60,849 nt of DNA from UBA7672 sp031419455 (GTDB lineage: Bacteria; Pseudomonadota; Alphaproteobacteria; Caulobacterales; Hyphomonadaceae): positions 1 to 60,849 of the forward strand of contig JANOKS010000112.1 in NCBI GenBank assembly GCA_031419455.1. The letters run 5' to 3'. The translations under genes and the position numbers were made by a program. The notes beneath the pieces were generated by a model, which was given only the letters and a program-made list of their open reading frames with translations, ran no database searches and was not told where the DNA came from. This document shows, piece after piece, positions 11,381 through 18,910 of the stretch; within the stretch, counting starts at the first letter, position 1, and each line of letters starts with the position of its first letter.

Positions 11381-11469
11381 TTTGGGGGAAAGTCGTTGTC
11401 ACGATTTGGGGGAAACTCAAAAATCTTCGCCCGTGAATTCAGTGACTTGCCCGAAAAATTTGGGGGAAA
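11381..11469. repeat. Three direct copies of TTTGGGGGAAA
   Basis: Identical 11-base copies start at 11381, 11405 and 11459, spaced 24 and 54 bases apart. They are about 80-165 bases upstream of the methyltransferase start, in its probable promoter region. On the gene's strand they read TTTCCCCCAAA. Uneven spacing and the lack of a longer repeat unit argue against CRISPR. They may be protein-binding sites or part of a repeat element. Confidence 0.6.
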
Positions 11470-11517
11470 CAGAGGCACAGGATCGGCGGGGGTAAATGCT
11501 GGCTTATAATGGTCGCC

Positions 11518-12078
11518 ATGACACGAGCACGAACCGCATCAAACGGACTCGGAACCCCGCCGCCTCTCGATCGCTGGATCGAAGCGGTGCTGATGCTGTG
11601 CGTGAGCCTCGTGCAAGGCGCCGCAACAACGCTTCAGATGTGGCGGAGAGCAAGACAGCGTGATTGGCACACGCAGTCCGGCGCATCCGCCCTGCCCCAG
11701 GCGAAGTCCGGCATTTCATCTCAAGGAACCAACCCCACCCACGGCGTCATTCTCGGGCTCGTCCCGAGAATCTCTGTTGGCACACCGCGGGGACTCAGCA
11801 TCGCCCCCCACGAAGCCATCAACCAAGACGCCCGGCACAAGGCCGAGCGTGCCTCCGTTGATGCTGCAGCAACGCGCACCAGCGCTCCTCCCCCGAACGA
11901 GGGAGGCGCTCCGCGCACAGAGCCAGCAACATCGGGACTCAGGTGGGGGACCGCCCTCGCCATACGCACTGTCAGGACAAGGCGGACCACCGTCCCCCAC
12001 CTGACCTGCGCCCGCCGCATGCACCTCGCCCGCTTCTCCTCCCCCGTTCGGGGGAGGAAGGCGTCCGCTCCCGCTTAA
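11518..12078 (+). CDS. Possible small protein whose C-terminal half is encoded by intergenic repeats
   Basis: 186 codons from the ATG at 11518. The first 65 or so residues look like a real protein with a hydrophobic helix (DRWIEAVLMLCVSLVQGAA), then a basic segment and HTQSGASALPQ. From about residue 75 the frame runs through palindromic repeats, and VILGLVPRI is the usual translation of the TCTCGGG palindrome. Either a real short gene was extended by repeat insertion, or the frame is open by chance. TATAAT lies at 11505-11510, but I see no good -35 partner. No recognised domain. Confidence 0.3.
   Translation: MTRARTASNGLGTPPPLDRWIEAVLMLCVSLVQGAATTLQMWRRARQRDWHTQSGASALPQAKSGISSQGTNPTHGVILGLVPRISVGTPRGLSIAPHEAINQDARHKAERASVDAAATRTSAPPPNEGGAPRTEPATSGLRWGTALAIRTVRTRRTTVPHLTCARRMHLARFSSPVRGRKASAPA
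11749..11771. repeat. Short palindrome ATTCTCGGG-n5-CCCGAGAAT
   Basis: A perfect 9-base inverted repeat with a CTCGT loop. This core is a widespread intergenic palindrome in alphaproteobacterial genomes and is recognisable from its translation (LGLVPRI). It sits within the gene-poor stretch between the methyltransferase and the EAL-like gene. Confidence 0.75.
11881..12060. repeat. Composite palindromic element, possible MITE
   Basis: Two inverted copies of CTCCCCCGAACG-like hairpins (11881-11910 and 12038-12057) bracket an inner inverted repeat, TCAGGTGGGGGAC at 11939-11951 against GTCCCCCACCTGA at 11992-12004 (13 of 13 bases). The arrangement is a roughly 175-base unit with complementary ends and no transposase. 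It resembles a miniature inverted-repeat element. Its C-rich ends resemble those of the element at positions 1-117. Confidence 0.65.
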
Positions 12079-12148
12079 CCAGCGTAAGCGCACGTACGCC
12101 GCACCACCCCAACCCCGGCCCCACGCCGCAGGGATCGCGCCACTGCGC

Positions 12149-12847
12149 TTAGCTGTCCGCTCGCGGCGCCATCGCGAAGCTGACGCCCAGTTCGGCCAGG
12201 TTGTCCGTGTCGCGCCAGCGCGCATTTTCTGCGATCAGCGCAATGCCGTCCGCCGAAGCAACTTCCAGACGCGACATCGGAATGTCGAGCGCTTCGCAGC
12301 GCGAGGGATCGAGGCGCACCGCCTCGAACGTCATCCGCGCCCGGGCGCCCATCGGCGTGCGCCACGACTTGCGGGCGTCGAGACCAACACGAAAGCCCTT
12401 GCGGCGGAATGCGTCCACCCGGTCCAGCGCCAGGTCGTCAAGCGCCGAAACCGAAGCGTCGCAGAAATCGATGCGGATTTCCTGCGGCAGGATTCCAGCG
12501 CGCGCAGCGCCTGCTTCGGCCGCCATCGGCGCATCCTTGTCCGCCAGCGCCGCCATGGGCGCCGAAATCGACAGCGGGCGATGATCGGCGCCAGTGTCCT
12601 GCGCCAGCCGCCCCGCACGCTCGATCATGTCGCCGAGCCAGCCAGTCGCCGAAGGAAGGGCTGCATCCGACAGGTGGCGGGGCTGAAACGTGTCTTCAAA
12701 GCTGATGTCGGCCTCGGCATGCATGCCGAACGCCTCGCCATCGGCCAGGCGCACCACCGGACGGAAACGCAGCCGGGGCTGGCGCGCGACCGGGGCAACC
12801 GGTTCGGTCACGACAAGCCGCAGGTGGGATGCGCGTGCAGTGGTCAT
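12149..12847 (-). CDS. Degenerate EAL-like domain protein
   Basis: 232 residues. The pattern follows a shortened EAL domain: RFRPVVRLADGEAFGMHAEA where active enzymes have the EAL strand, a middle PLSISAPMAAL strand (compare the NVS strand), EIRIDFCDASV (compare the ITES/ITET strand) and FRVGLDARKSW where the DDFGTG metal site would be. The acidic metal ligands are absent, so c-di-GMP hydrolysis is not expected. A binding or scaffold role is an inference. It stands alone, divergent from the Nudix gene. Confidence 0.55.
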   Translation of the reverse strand: MTTARASHLRLVVTEPVAPVARQPRLRFRPVVRLADGEAFGMHAEADISFEDTFQPRHLSDAALPSATGWLGDMIERAGRLAQDTGADHRPLSISAPMAALADKDAPMAAEAGAARAGILPQEIRIDFCDASVSALDDLALDRVDAFRRKGFRVGLDARKSWRTPMGARARMTFEAVRLDPSRCEALDIPMSRLEVASADGIALIAENARWRDTDNLAELGVSFAMAPRADS

Positions 12848-12972
12848 TGCGGGGTCTCGCCAGAGGTGCTGAGTTGTCCCTTGGATAACAGACGCGCCTG
12901 AAGGTCAGCCGAAACAGGATCGGTGAATTTTCATCAAATCGCTCGGCAGTTTCGAGGGTTTACGGAGTCTTG

Positions 12973-13752
12973 ATGAGCGACAGCACCGACCGTCCCAAAC
13001 CGGCAGCCACCGTGCTGATCATCCGCGACGCCCCCGATCTTGAAGTGCTCATGGTCCGCCGCAGCGCAGGCATGGCGTTCGGCGCAAGCGCGTGGGTCTT
13101 TCCCGGCGGAAAGGTCGCTCCCGCCGACGCCGACCCGTTCTGGGATGAGCATTCAGACGGCAGTTACGATCATTACCAGCGCTCCCTGCGTATCGCAGCG
13201 GCCCGCGAGGTGTTCGAGGAATCCGGGCTGCTGCTGGCGACGCAAGCCGGTAACGAACTCGACGCCAAGGCCTTCTCAACCTTTGATTCACGTCGCGCAG
13301 AGGTCGAGGCGGACCCTGCCCTCTTTCTCTCCCTCGTCCGCGATGCCGGGCTGCGCCTGACGCTCGATCGCCTCGTCCCCTTCGCCCACTGGATCACCCC
13401 CAGCTTTGAACCGCGCCGCTTCGACACCCACTTCTTCCTTGTCCGCGCGCCCGCATCGCAGATCGTCCGGCACGATGGCCGGGAGGCTGTCGATCATGAA
13501 TGGGTGAGGCCAGAAACCCTCCTCGCGCGACGCCGTGAGGGTCAGGCAAAGCTGATGTTCCCCACCCGCCTCAACCTCGAAGTCCTCGGCCGCGCCGCCA
13601 GCGCCACAGACGCGGAAACCCAGGCGCGTGTCCGCACAGTCGTGACCGTCGAGCCCCGAGTGGAGGAACGCGCCGACGGAAAGGTTCTCGTGATCCCGGC
13701 CGAGGCTGGCTACGGGCTGACCGAGGAGCGCATCAAGAACGTGATGGGCTGA
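12973..13752 (+). CDS. Nudix hydrolase
   Basis: 259 residues from the ATG at 12973, with GGAG nine bases upstream. The Nudix box is present with a long insert: the WVFPGGKVAPAD start and the helix AAAREVFEESGLLL with the metal-binding Glu residues. The extended loop and the C-terminal tail place it near the NUDT7/NUDT19-like group, which includes coenzyme A and acyl-CoA diphosphatases, but the exact substrate is not certain. It ends two bases from the convergent Hpt gene. Confidence 0.88.
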   Translation: MSDSTDRPKPAATVLIIRDAPDLEVLMVRRSAGMAFGASAWVFPGGKVAPADADPFWDEHSDGSYDHYQRSLRIAAAREVFEESGLLLATQAGNELDAKAFSTFDSRRAEVEADPALFLSLVRDAGLRLTLDRLVPFAHWITPSFEPRRFDTHFFLVRAPASQIVRHDGREAVDHEWVRPETLLARRREGQAKLMFPTRLNLEVLGRAASATDAETQARVRTVVTVEPRVEERADGKVLVIPAEAGYGLTEERIKNVMG

Positions 13753-13754
13753 GC

Positions 13755-14255
13755 TCAGCCCTGCCGGACTTGCGCGACGATCAGCGCCTTGCTCTGCGCT
13801 TCAAGCTCCGACGCCAGCGCGATACCCACTGGATGATCGGCGCCCATGATCTTGCCGAGCACTGCCGCCTTCACCGCATCGACATGCGCCTTCAGCAGCT
13901 TGTCCGGCGCCTGGATTTCGTCGTGCTCATCGCCCGTCAGCTTGCACAGCGAGCCGCATATCCGGCCGACCAGCGGATAGCCATAAGTCGGCGCCAAACC
14001 TTTGAGGTCATGGGCGCGGCGATGCAGTTCGTTTCGGGCAGCCGGCGTTCCCGGCGCCGCCTCATAGGCGGCCCAGGCTTCCAGCAGGCGTTCGAGTTCT
14101 TCCTTGATCCATTCGGCGAACTGCCCCGACATCTTCTCCAGCGCAGCCTCGGCGCGGGCGATGGCGATTTGGTCAAGCGCAGGCAAGGCGCCTCCGACTT
14201 TCGTCTTCAGGACGTTGGGCGGCGTGATGACTTCGATGGGCTTCTGCCTGGCCAT
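13755..14255 (-). CDS. Hpt-domain phosphotransfer protein
   Basis: 166 residues, mostly helical. The phosphotransfer motif is HRRAHDLKGLAPTYG, in which the His of HDLKG is the expected phosphoacceptor. It is followed by GRICGSLCKL, which packs the four-helix bundle. About 30 N-terminal residues precede the domain. Such stand-alone Hpt proteins relay phosphate between hybrid kinases and response regulators. No kinase gene is adjacent, although the hybrid kinase at 25.3 kb could be a partner (inference). No CA domain is present. Confidence 0.8.
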   Translation of the reverse strand: MARQKPIEVITPPNVLKTKVGGALPALDQIAIARAEAALEKMSGQFAEWIKEELERLLEAWAAYEAAPGTPAARNELHRRAHDLKGLAPTYGYPLVGRICGSLCKLTGDEHDEIQAPDKLLKAHVDAVKAAVLGKIMGADHPVGIALASELEAQSKALIVAQVRQG

Positions 14256-14372
14256 TTCCCACCTGTTCGTGCGCCGAATGCGCTATCGCAATGCGATTCC
14301 CATCCTTGGCGCCGAACGTTAACAAACGGCTGCGCGGCGCCAAGTCACGAAAAATGCCGCAGGCCAGGACAA

Positions 14373-15071
14373 TCAGAAAGCCCCGCTTGCAGTCAGGACC
14401 CACCCCTTCTCGTCGAAGTTTCCCGAGATTTCCTCGCGCCAACCGACGCCAACAGCCACAATGTCGAAGTCATAGCCCAGCATGACTTCTGCCTTTGCGC
14501 TGCCGGTTTCCGCCCCGCCCTCGCGCCACGACTTGAAGCCAAGCGACCATGCCGGCGCGAATTCGTAACCGCTCGAAAACTCGACCACCGACCGTTCGCA
14601 ACCCCCGCGTGACCTCTGCCCAGCCTCGACGTTCACGAAGCCTTCGCGGCCCCACACATTGAACGACGTCCCGATGGCCGCCCGTGCCTCCAGCCCTTCG
14701 CCAATACATTCGGGGCCGTCCAGCGACTCGCCGGCGAGGACCGACGCGGAAATCGCTACCGATCCACGCTCACCGATGGCGAAAGCCTTCTGCAAGCCGA
14801 CGCGAAAGCCTGTCCGGTCATCATAGGTGTCCCCAATACGGATTTCGCTTTCAAACTTCGCGGTCAGGCCCCAGCCGTCGCCAAGCCCGAGCTCGCTGAA
14901 ATCATCCGTCCGCCACGCCTGGCCGAAGTCGCCGTCCTCACGCGAGATCGTCGCGAACCATTGCTGAACACCTTCCGCAAGCGTCCACGCGCCGGCATGA
15001 GCATTCGGCGCAATCGCGCCACTTGCAGCAACAAGCAAAGCCCCGCGCCCCAGTGCGCTTCTTGGAAACAT
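14373..15071 (-). CDS. Exported beta-rich protein, probable outer-membrane barrel
   Basis: 232 residues. A signal peptide (about 1-26, ending near APNAHAGAW) is followed by alternating polar and hydrophobic strands rich in Gly and aromatic residues, ending in VLTASGAF with a terminal Phe, as in outer-membrane proteins. Two or three cysteines (PECIGEG, GGCERS) could form a disulfide. I do not recognise the family. It lies 19 bases downstream of the aldolase gene on the same strand and may be co-transcribed with it. Confidence 0.6.
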   Translation of the reverse strand: MFPRSALGRGALLVAASGAIAPNAHAGAWTLAEGVQQWFATISREDGDFGQAWRTDDFSELGLGDGWGLTAKFESEIRIGDTYDDRTGFRVGLQKAFAIGERGSVAISASVLAGESLDGPECIGEGLEARAAIGTSFNVWGREGFVNVEAGQRSRGGCERSVVEFSSGYEFAPAWSLGFKSWREGGAETGSAKAEVMLGYDFDIVAVGVGWREEISGNFDEKGWVLTASGAF

Positions 15072-15090
15072 GTCCCCCCGCCCATATGTC

Positions 15091-15861
15091 CTAGCTGTCG
15101 TACCCCGGTGACTCGCGATCGAGCTTCCGCAGGCAGCCCGGCCAGGCCAGCATCGCGCCCATGCCGGACGCCATCGCTTGCTGCTGCTTCACGGTCTCGA
15201 TCGCATGATCCGGCGCCATGCGCAGATGTTCGCGGCCCTGCGCCGACGCCATCACCTGGATCTGGCAGGCGCGCTCCAGGAAGAAGATCGTCGTCCAGCA
15301 TTGCGATGCCGTGGCGCCAACGGCCAGCGTGCCATGGTTCCACAGCATCAGCGCGTGTCTGTCGCCAAGGTCCGCCACCAGCCGCTCTCGCTCATCGAGG
15401 TCCAGCGCGATGCCTTCATAGTCATGATAGGCGAGGTTCGGCAGCGCAATCAGCGCATGCTGGCTGATCGGCAGAAGGCCCTCCTTCGTCGAGGCCACGG
15501 CGATGCCCGCATCCGTGTGGACGTGCAGCACGAATTTCGCATCTTCGCGCGCGGCGTGAATGGCGGAGTGAATGGTGAAGCCGGCCGGGTTGATCATGTG
15601 CTCCGTCGGCTCGACGATGTTCCCTTCAAGGTCGATCTTCACCAGCGAGGACGCCGTGATCTCGTTGAAGAAATACCCATATGGGTTGATCAGGAAGTGA
15701 TGCTCCGGCCCCGGCACGCGGGCGGATATGTGGGTGAAGATCATGTCGTCCCAGCCATAAAGGGCGACCAGCCGGTAGAGGGCGGCGAGGTCCACCCGGG
15801 CCTGCCACTCCTCTGCGCTGCACCGGTCCTTGATGCTCACGGCCCTCAGATCGTCTGCCAT
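15091..15861 (-). CDS. Class II aldolase/adducin family protein
   Basis: 256 residues. Zinc ligands typical of the fold are seen in FVLHVHTDAGIAVA (HVH) and in LMLWNHGTLAVG. The substrate loop GWDDMIFTHISARVPG and HFLINPYGYFFNEIT are as in the larger adducin-like members. Known relatives include fuculose-phosphate aldolase and several uncharacterised enzymes, so the specificity is open. The start at 15861 is divergent from nadK across about 100 bases. Confidence 0.88.
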   Translation of the reverse strand: MADDLRAVSIKDRCSAEEWQARVDLAALYRLVALYGWDDMIFTHISARVPGPEHHFLINPYGYFFNEITASSLVKIDLEGNIVEPTEHMINPAGFTIHSAIHAAREDAKFVLHVHTDAGIAVASTKEGLLPISQHALIALPNLAYHDYEGIALDLDERERLVADLGDRHALMLWNHGTLAVGATASQCWTTIFFLERACQIQVMASAQGREHLRMAPDHAIETVKQQQAMASGMGAMLAWPGCLRKLDRESPGYDS

Positions 15862-15965
15862 GTGATGTCTCCTGTGGCGCGAAATCTAGAACGGTTCAGG
15901 GCGAAAGTCATTCTGTCGCCGTAGAGAAATCGGGCATATAGCTGTCTCGCCCAACGGGAGCCTGC

Positions 15966-16736
15966 ATGAACGCCGACCCCAGAATACACTTTGCAGCCTC
16001 GGCGAAGCCCGAGGCCTGGACGGCGCTCGAAAGCATGACCCGGCGTTATGGCCAGGCCCCGCTCGACAAGGCGGATGTCGTGGTCGCGCTCGGCGGCGAC
16101 GGCTGGATGCTGGACACGCTCCGGGACCGTTTCCTCGACCGCCTGCCAGTCTACGGCATGCATCGCGGAACGATCGGTTTCCTGATGAACGAGTACAACG
16201 AGGATGGCCTGACGGAGCGGCTCAACGCAGCCGTGAAGCAGGTGATCCACCCGCTTGAAATGAGCGCCACGGGCGTTGACGGAACGACCACCATCAAGCT
16301 GGCGATCAACGAAGTCTCGCTTCTGCGGCAGAGCCCGCAAACGGCCAAGCTGCGGATCATGGTCGACGGCAAGGAAAGGTTGCCAGAACTTTCGGCCGAT
16401 GGCGCGCTGGTCGCGACACCTGCCGGATCGACCGCCTACAATCTCTCTGCACACGGCCCGATCCTGCCAATCGGCGCGAACGTCATGGCGCTGACGCCGA
16501 TCTCGCCGTTTCGTCCCCGCCGCTGGCGCGGCGCTCTGGTCAGCGCCGATGCGCGCGTCGACATCGAGGTGCTGGAGGCAGATCGCCGCCCCGTCGCCGC
16601 CTCGGCCGATACACAGGAAGTCCGCGACGTCGCCCGCGTGGCAATCCGCGCGGATCGCAGCAAGCCGATGACGATGCTGTTCGATGAAGGCCACGCGCTC
16701 GACGAGCGCATCCTGCGCGAGCAGTTCTCGCTTTAA
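15966..16736 (+). CDS. nadK: NAD kinase
   Basis: 256 residues, a compact version as usual in alphaproteobacteria. The ATP/NAD site GGDG is in VVVALGGDGWMLDTL (about residues 38-52). The NE motif is in KLAINEVSLLR, and the third motif is TPAGSTAYNLSAHGPI. It phosphorylates NAD to NADP in the cytoplasm. GGGAG precedes the ATG. Its stop overlaps the convergent globin gene by four bases. Confidence 0.93.
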   Translation: MNADPRIHFAASAKPEAWTALESMTRRYGQAPLDKADVVVALGGDGWMLDTLRDRFLDRLPVYGMHRGTIGFLMNEYNEDGLTERLNAAVKQVIHPLEMSATGVDGTTTIKLAINEVSLLRQSPQTAKLRIMVDGKERLPELSADGALVATPAGSTAYNLSAHGPILPIGANVMALTPISPFRPRRWRGALVSADARVDIEVLEADRRPVAASADTQEVRDVARVAIRADRSKPMTMLFDEGHALDERILREQFSL

Positions 16737-17236
16737 CGCGTGACCGCGTCTCGCTTCATCGGCGCCAGCTTGGCGAGAAATCGGTTCTGCGCGCCAAAGG
16801 CCACGCCCTCGCGGTCCATCGCCTCCTGCAGCAACTCGACCAGTGCGTTGAACTCTGCGACCGTCACGCCATGGTCGGCGTGGACCATCTTCATGTCGCG
16901 GCCGGTGTAGTTGCATCCGCCGTTGAGGATGTAGCAGAATTGCTCCTTCAGCGTCCGGCGCAACCGGACGAAGTCGGACGCCTTGAAGATTTCGGAGATC
17001 CGGCTGTCGGTCTGGACATGCTCCACCAGATCGTCAACGACGCGGCCTATGCCGGCCGTTCCATGGAAAGCCGCAAGCATCTCGGCGCCCTCGAACGGCG
17101 CCGTTCCGGCGTTGGCGTCGGAAACAGCGTAGGCATCGACTTCCTCTTCGCCGGGCGGCGTGGCCGGCGCCGCCTGTGCGAAGGCGGGCGCAGAAACTGC
17201 AAGGAAAGCGATGAAGAGGATCGCAGCCGTGCGCAT
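16733..17236 (-). CDS. Exported group 1 truncated haemoglobin
   Basis: 167 residues. A clear signal peptide (residues 1-20, cut after AFA) precedes a truncated-globin domain. The proximal haem ligand is probably His119 in MKMVHADHGVTVAEF, and the YTGRDM lead-in is typical of group 1. Export is unusual, because most truncated globins are cytoplasmic. A periplasmic globin could bind O2 or NO. It is the second gene of a unit with DUF3034 (two-base gap), opposite a cupredoxin/phosphodiesterase pair. Confidence 0.85.
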   Translation of the reverse strand: MRTAAILFIAFLAVSAPAFAQAAPATPPGEEEVDAYAVSDANAGTAPFEGAEMLAAFHGTAGIGRVVDDLVEHVQTDSRISEIFKASDFVRLRRTLKEQFCYILNGGCNYTGRDMKMVHADHGVTVAEFNALVELLQEAMDREGVAFGAQNRFLAKLAPMKRDAVTR

Positions 17237-17238
17237 GC

Positions 17239-18129
17239 TCAGAACCCCGCCTGCAAGGAAAGATAAAGTCCGCGCTGGTTGTCGAAGGTTGCGATCGACC
17301 CCAGATCGACATAGGCGCCTGTCAGCGTCACGTGCCGGTTGATGGCCCAGGCCGCATAGAGATCGATCCAGTCGTCTTCCTGCGCTATCGCAAGGTTGTC
17401 CGGCTTCATCCGGTACTCGCCGCCAATGACGAGGTCGCGGCTGAGCATCCAGCCGGCGGAGAACTCGCCCATCAGCTCGTGATCCTCATTGAGGTTGCCG
17501 CCATATCCCAGCAGTCCCGTCTGGTTCGCATTGGTCCAGCGCAGCGTGCCATTGAGCAGGATGGAGTGATCGAGGAGAATCTTGGTGGCGGTTGCGTAGG
17601 TTTCCCAACCTTCGTCATCGGCGCCGCCAATAGCTCCAATGACAGCGCCCTGATCCGCCTGCTTCCAGGTGGCGCCGACCGCGATCTGCGGAATCCACGT
17701 ATCCTGATCGTAGACGGCGTCGCCAGCCACGCGCAGCTTTGCGCCCCAGATGTCCTGGGCAAATGTGAAGCCCTGTCCAAGCCCCAGTGCGGCGCCGACG
17801 TCCTGCGTATCGAACTCCTGCCGCGTGTAACTCAACTCGAAGCGGTCGTAGAATCCGATCGCGCCGCCATAGGAGAGAAAGGAGTAGTCCGGCAGCTCGA
17901 CTGCACTGACATGAGCCGTGCCGCCGATCCCGCGGTCAGTCTCATTGCCGGTGATCACCGCCCACGGCGTGAGGCCGCCGCCGCCCTGTCCTTCGATCGT
18001 GGAAATGCCCCGGGTCAGCCGCAACTTGCCGCCCGTTTCGATTTCAAGCGCGTCCGGCGACTCCTGCGCGTGCGCTGCGATTGGCGGTGACATGGCGAGC
18101 GCAGCAAGCGCGGCAAACAGTCTAGACAT
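17239..18129 (-). CDS. DUF3034 family outer-membrane-type protein
   Basis: 296 residues. A signal peptide ends near AHAQES. The family signature follows: GGKLRLTRGISTIEGQGGGGLTPWAVI. The rest is a run of short amphipathic strands (SYTRQEFDTQDVG, YATATKILLDHSILLNGTLRW, NQRGLYLSLQAGF) ending in Phe, consistent with an outer-membrane barrel. The family's function is unknown. It is first in an operon with the exported globin and divergent from the cupredoxin gene, with a run of 13 C in the shared upstream region. Confidence 0.85.
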   Translation of the reverse strand: MSRLFAALAALAMSPPIAAHAQESPDALEIETGGKLRLTRGISTIEGQGGGGLTPWAVITGNETDRGIGGTAHVSAVELPDYSFLSYGGAIGFYDRFELSYTRQEFDTQDVGAALGLGQGFTFAQDIWGAKLRVAGDAVYDQDTWIPQIAVGATWKQADQGAVIGAIGGADDEGWETYATATKILLDHSILLNGTLRWTNANQTGLLGYGGNLNEDHELMGEFSAGWMLSRDLVIGGEYRMKPDNLAIAQEDDWIDLYAAWAINRHVTLTGAYVDLGSIATFDNQRGLYLSLQAGF

Positions 18130-18162
18130 GCGAATCCCTCAACACTCCGGCTCCGTCCGCAT

Positions 18163-18175
18163 CCCCCCCCCCCCC
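18163..18175. repeat. Homopolymer of 13 C in a divergent promoter region
   Basis: Thirteen consecutive C lie between the divergent starts at 18129 and 18287, 34 bases upstream of the DUF3034 ATG. Such tracts can change length by replication slippage and alter promoter strength. They are also prone to sequencing error, so the count may not be exact. Confidence 0.7.
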
Positions 18176-18286
18176 TGTTCCGGCAGTGCGCAAAATTGCT
18201 CAAGACTGTTAAGCAACAGGTAAGCGCAATCCGTGCCGCTAGCAGCGATTTACGCGACGTTCAGGCTGCAATGCTAGGCATGCCGG

Positions 18287-18898
18287 ATGCTGCGAACATT
18301 CATCCTGCTCTGCTCGGTCATCAGCCTTTCAGCGCAAGCCTGGGCTGGCGACCTCATCGTCAAGGTGACGACGCCGGACGGCAAGCCTCTGGCGGATGCA
18401 GTGGTCACGCTTCCCGCCGGACCTGGCGCGCCGAAGCCCAGCTTTCCGTGGAAGCTGGAAGTCGCGCAGCGCGGCAAGCAGTTTGAGCCGTTCGTGTTGA
18501 TAGCGCCAGTTGGCGCCAGCGTGGTGTTTCCGAACCTCGATAAGTTCCGCCACCACGTCTATTCATTCTCAAAGGGTAACAAGTTCGAGCTCGAACTTTT
18601 TGGCCGAGAAGACAAGCGATCGGTTCCGTTCAAGGCGGTGGGTGTGGCGGCGCTTGGCTGCAACATTCACGACCAGATGGTCGCCTTCATTCGTGTCGTT
18701 GATACGCCCTGGGCGGCCAAGTCGAACGAAGCCGGCGAAGCCCAGGTCACTGGTGCGCCCGATGGCAAGACGAAAGTCACCGTCTGGCATCCCTACGCCA
18801 AGGCGAAGGACCAGATGGTCGCGGTCGACGCCGTCATCGCCGCGGGTGTGACCAAACTCACCGTCGTGCTCGACGTCTCGGCGCACCACGCGGACTGA
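18287..18898 (+). CDS. Exported cupredoxin-like protein, annotated in relatives as methylamine utilisation protein
   Basis: 203 residues with a signal peptide cut near AWAGD. A plastocyanin-like copper site is visible: His in KFRHHVYS (residues 89-90), then Cys125, His128 and Met131 in GCNIHDQM, the Cys-His-Met loop of type 1 copper proteins. An N-terminal carboxypeptidase-regulatory-like strand set (TPDGKPLADAVVTLP) precedes it. No methylamine genes are nearby, so that name should not be taken as function. It lies 12 bases upstream of the phosphodiesterase gene and is probably co-transcribed with it. Confidence 0.82.
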   Translation: MLRTFILLCSVISLSAQAWAGDLIVKVTTPDGKPLADAVVTLPAGPGAPKPSFPWKLEVAQRGKQFEPFVLIAPVGASVVFPNLDKFRHHVYSFSKGNKFELELFGREDKRSVPFKAVGVAALGCNIHDQMVAFIRVVDTPWAAKSNEAGEAQVTGAPDGKTKVTVWHPYAKAKDQMVAVDAVIAAGVTKLTVVLDVSAHHAD

Positions 18899-18910
18899 CA
18901 GACACGCACC

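Noticed and set aside
11381..11469. Possible CRISPR-like array
   Set aside because: Only three 11-base copies, spacing 24 and 54 bases, and no cas genes in the window.
18287..18898. Methylamine catabolism locus
   Set aside because: The usual family name suggests it, but no methylamine dehydrogenase or maturation gene is near. Only the copper-site residues support a function.
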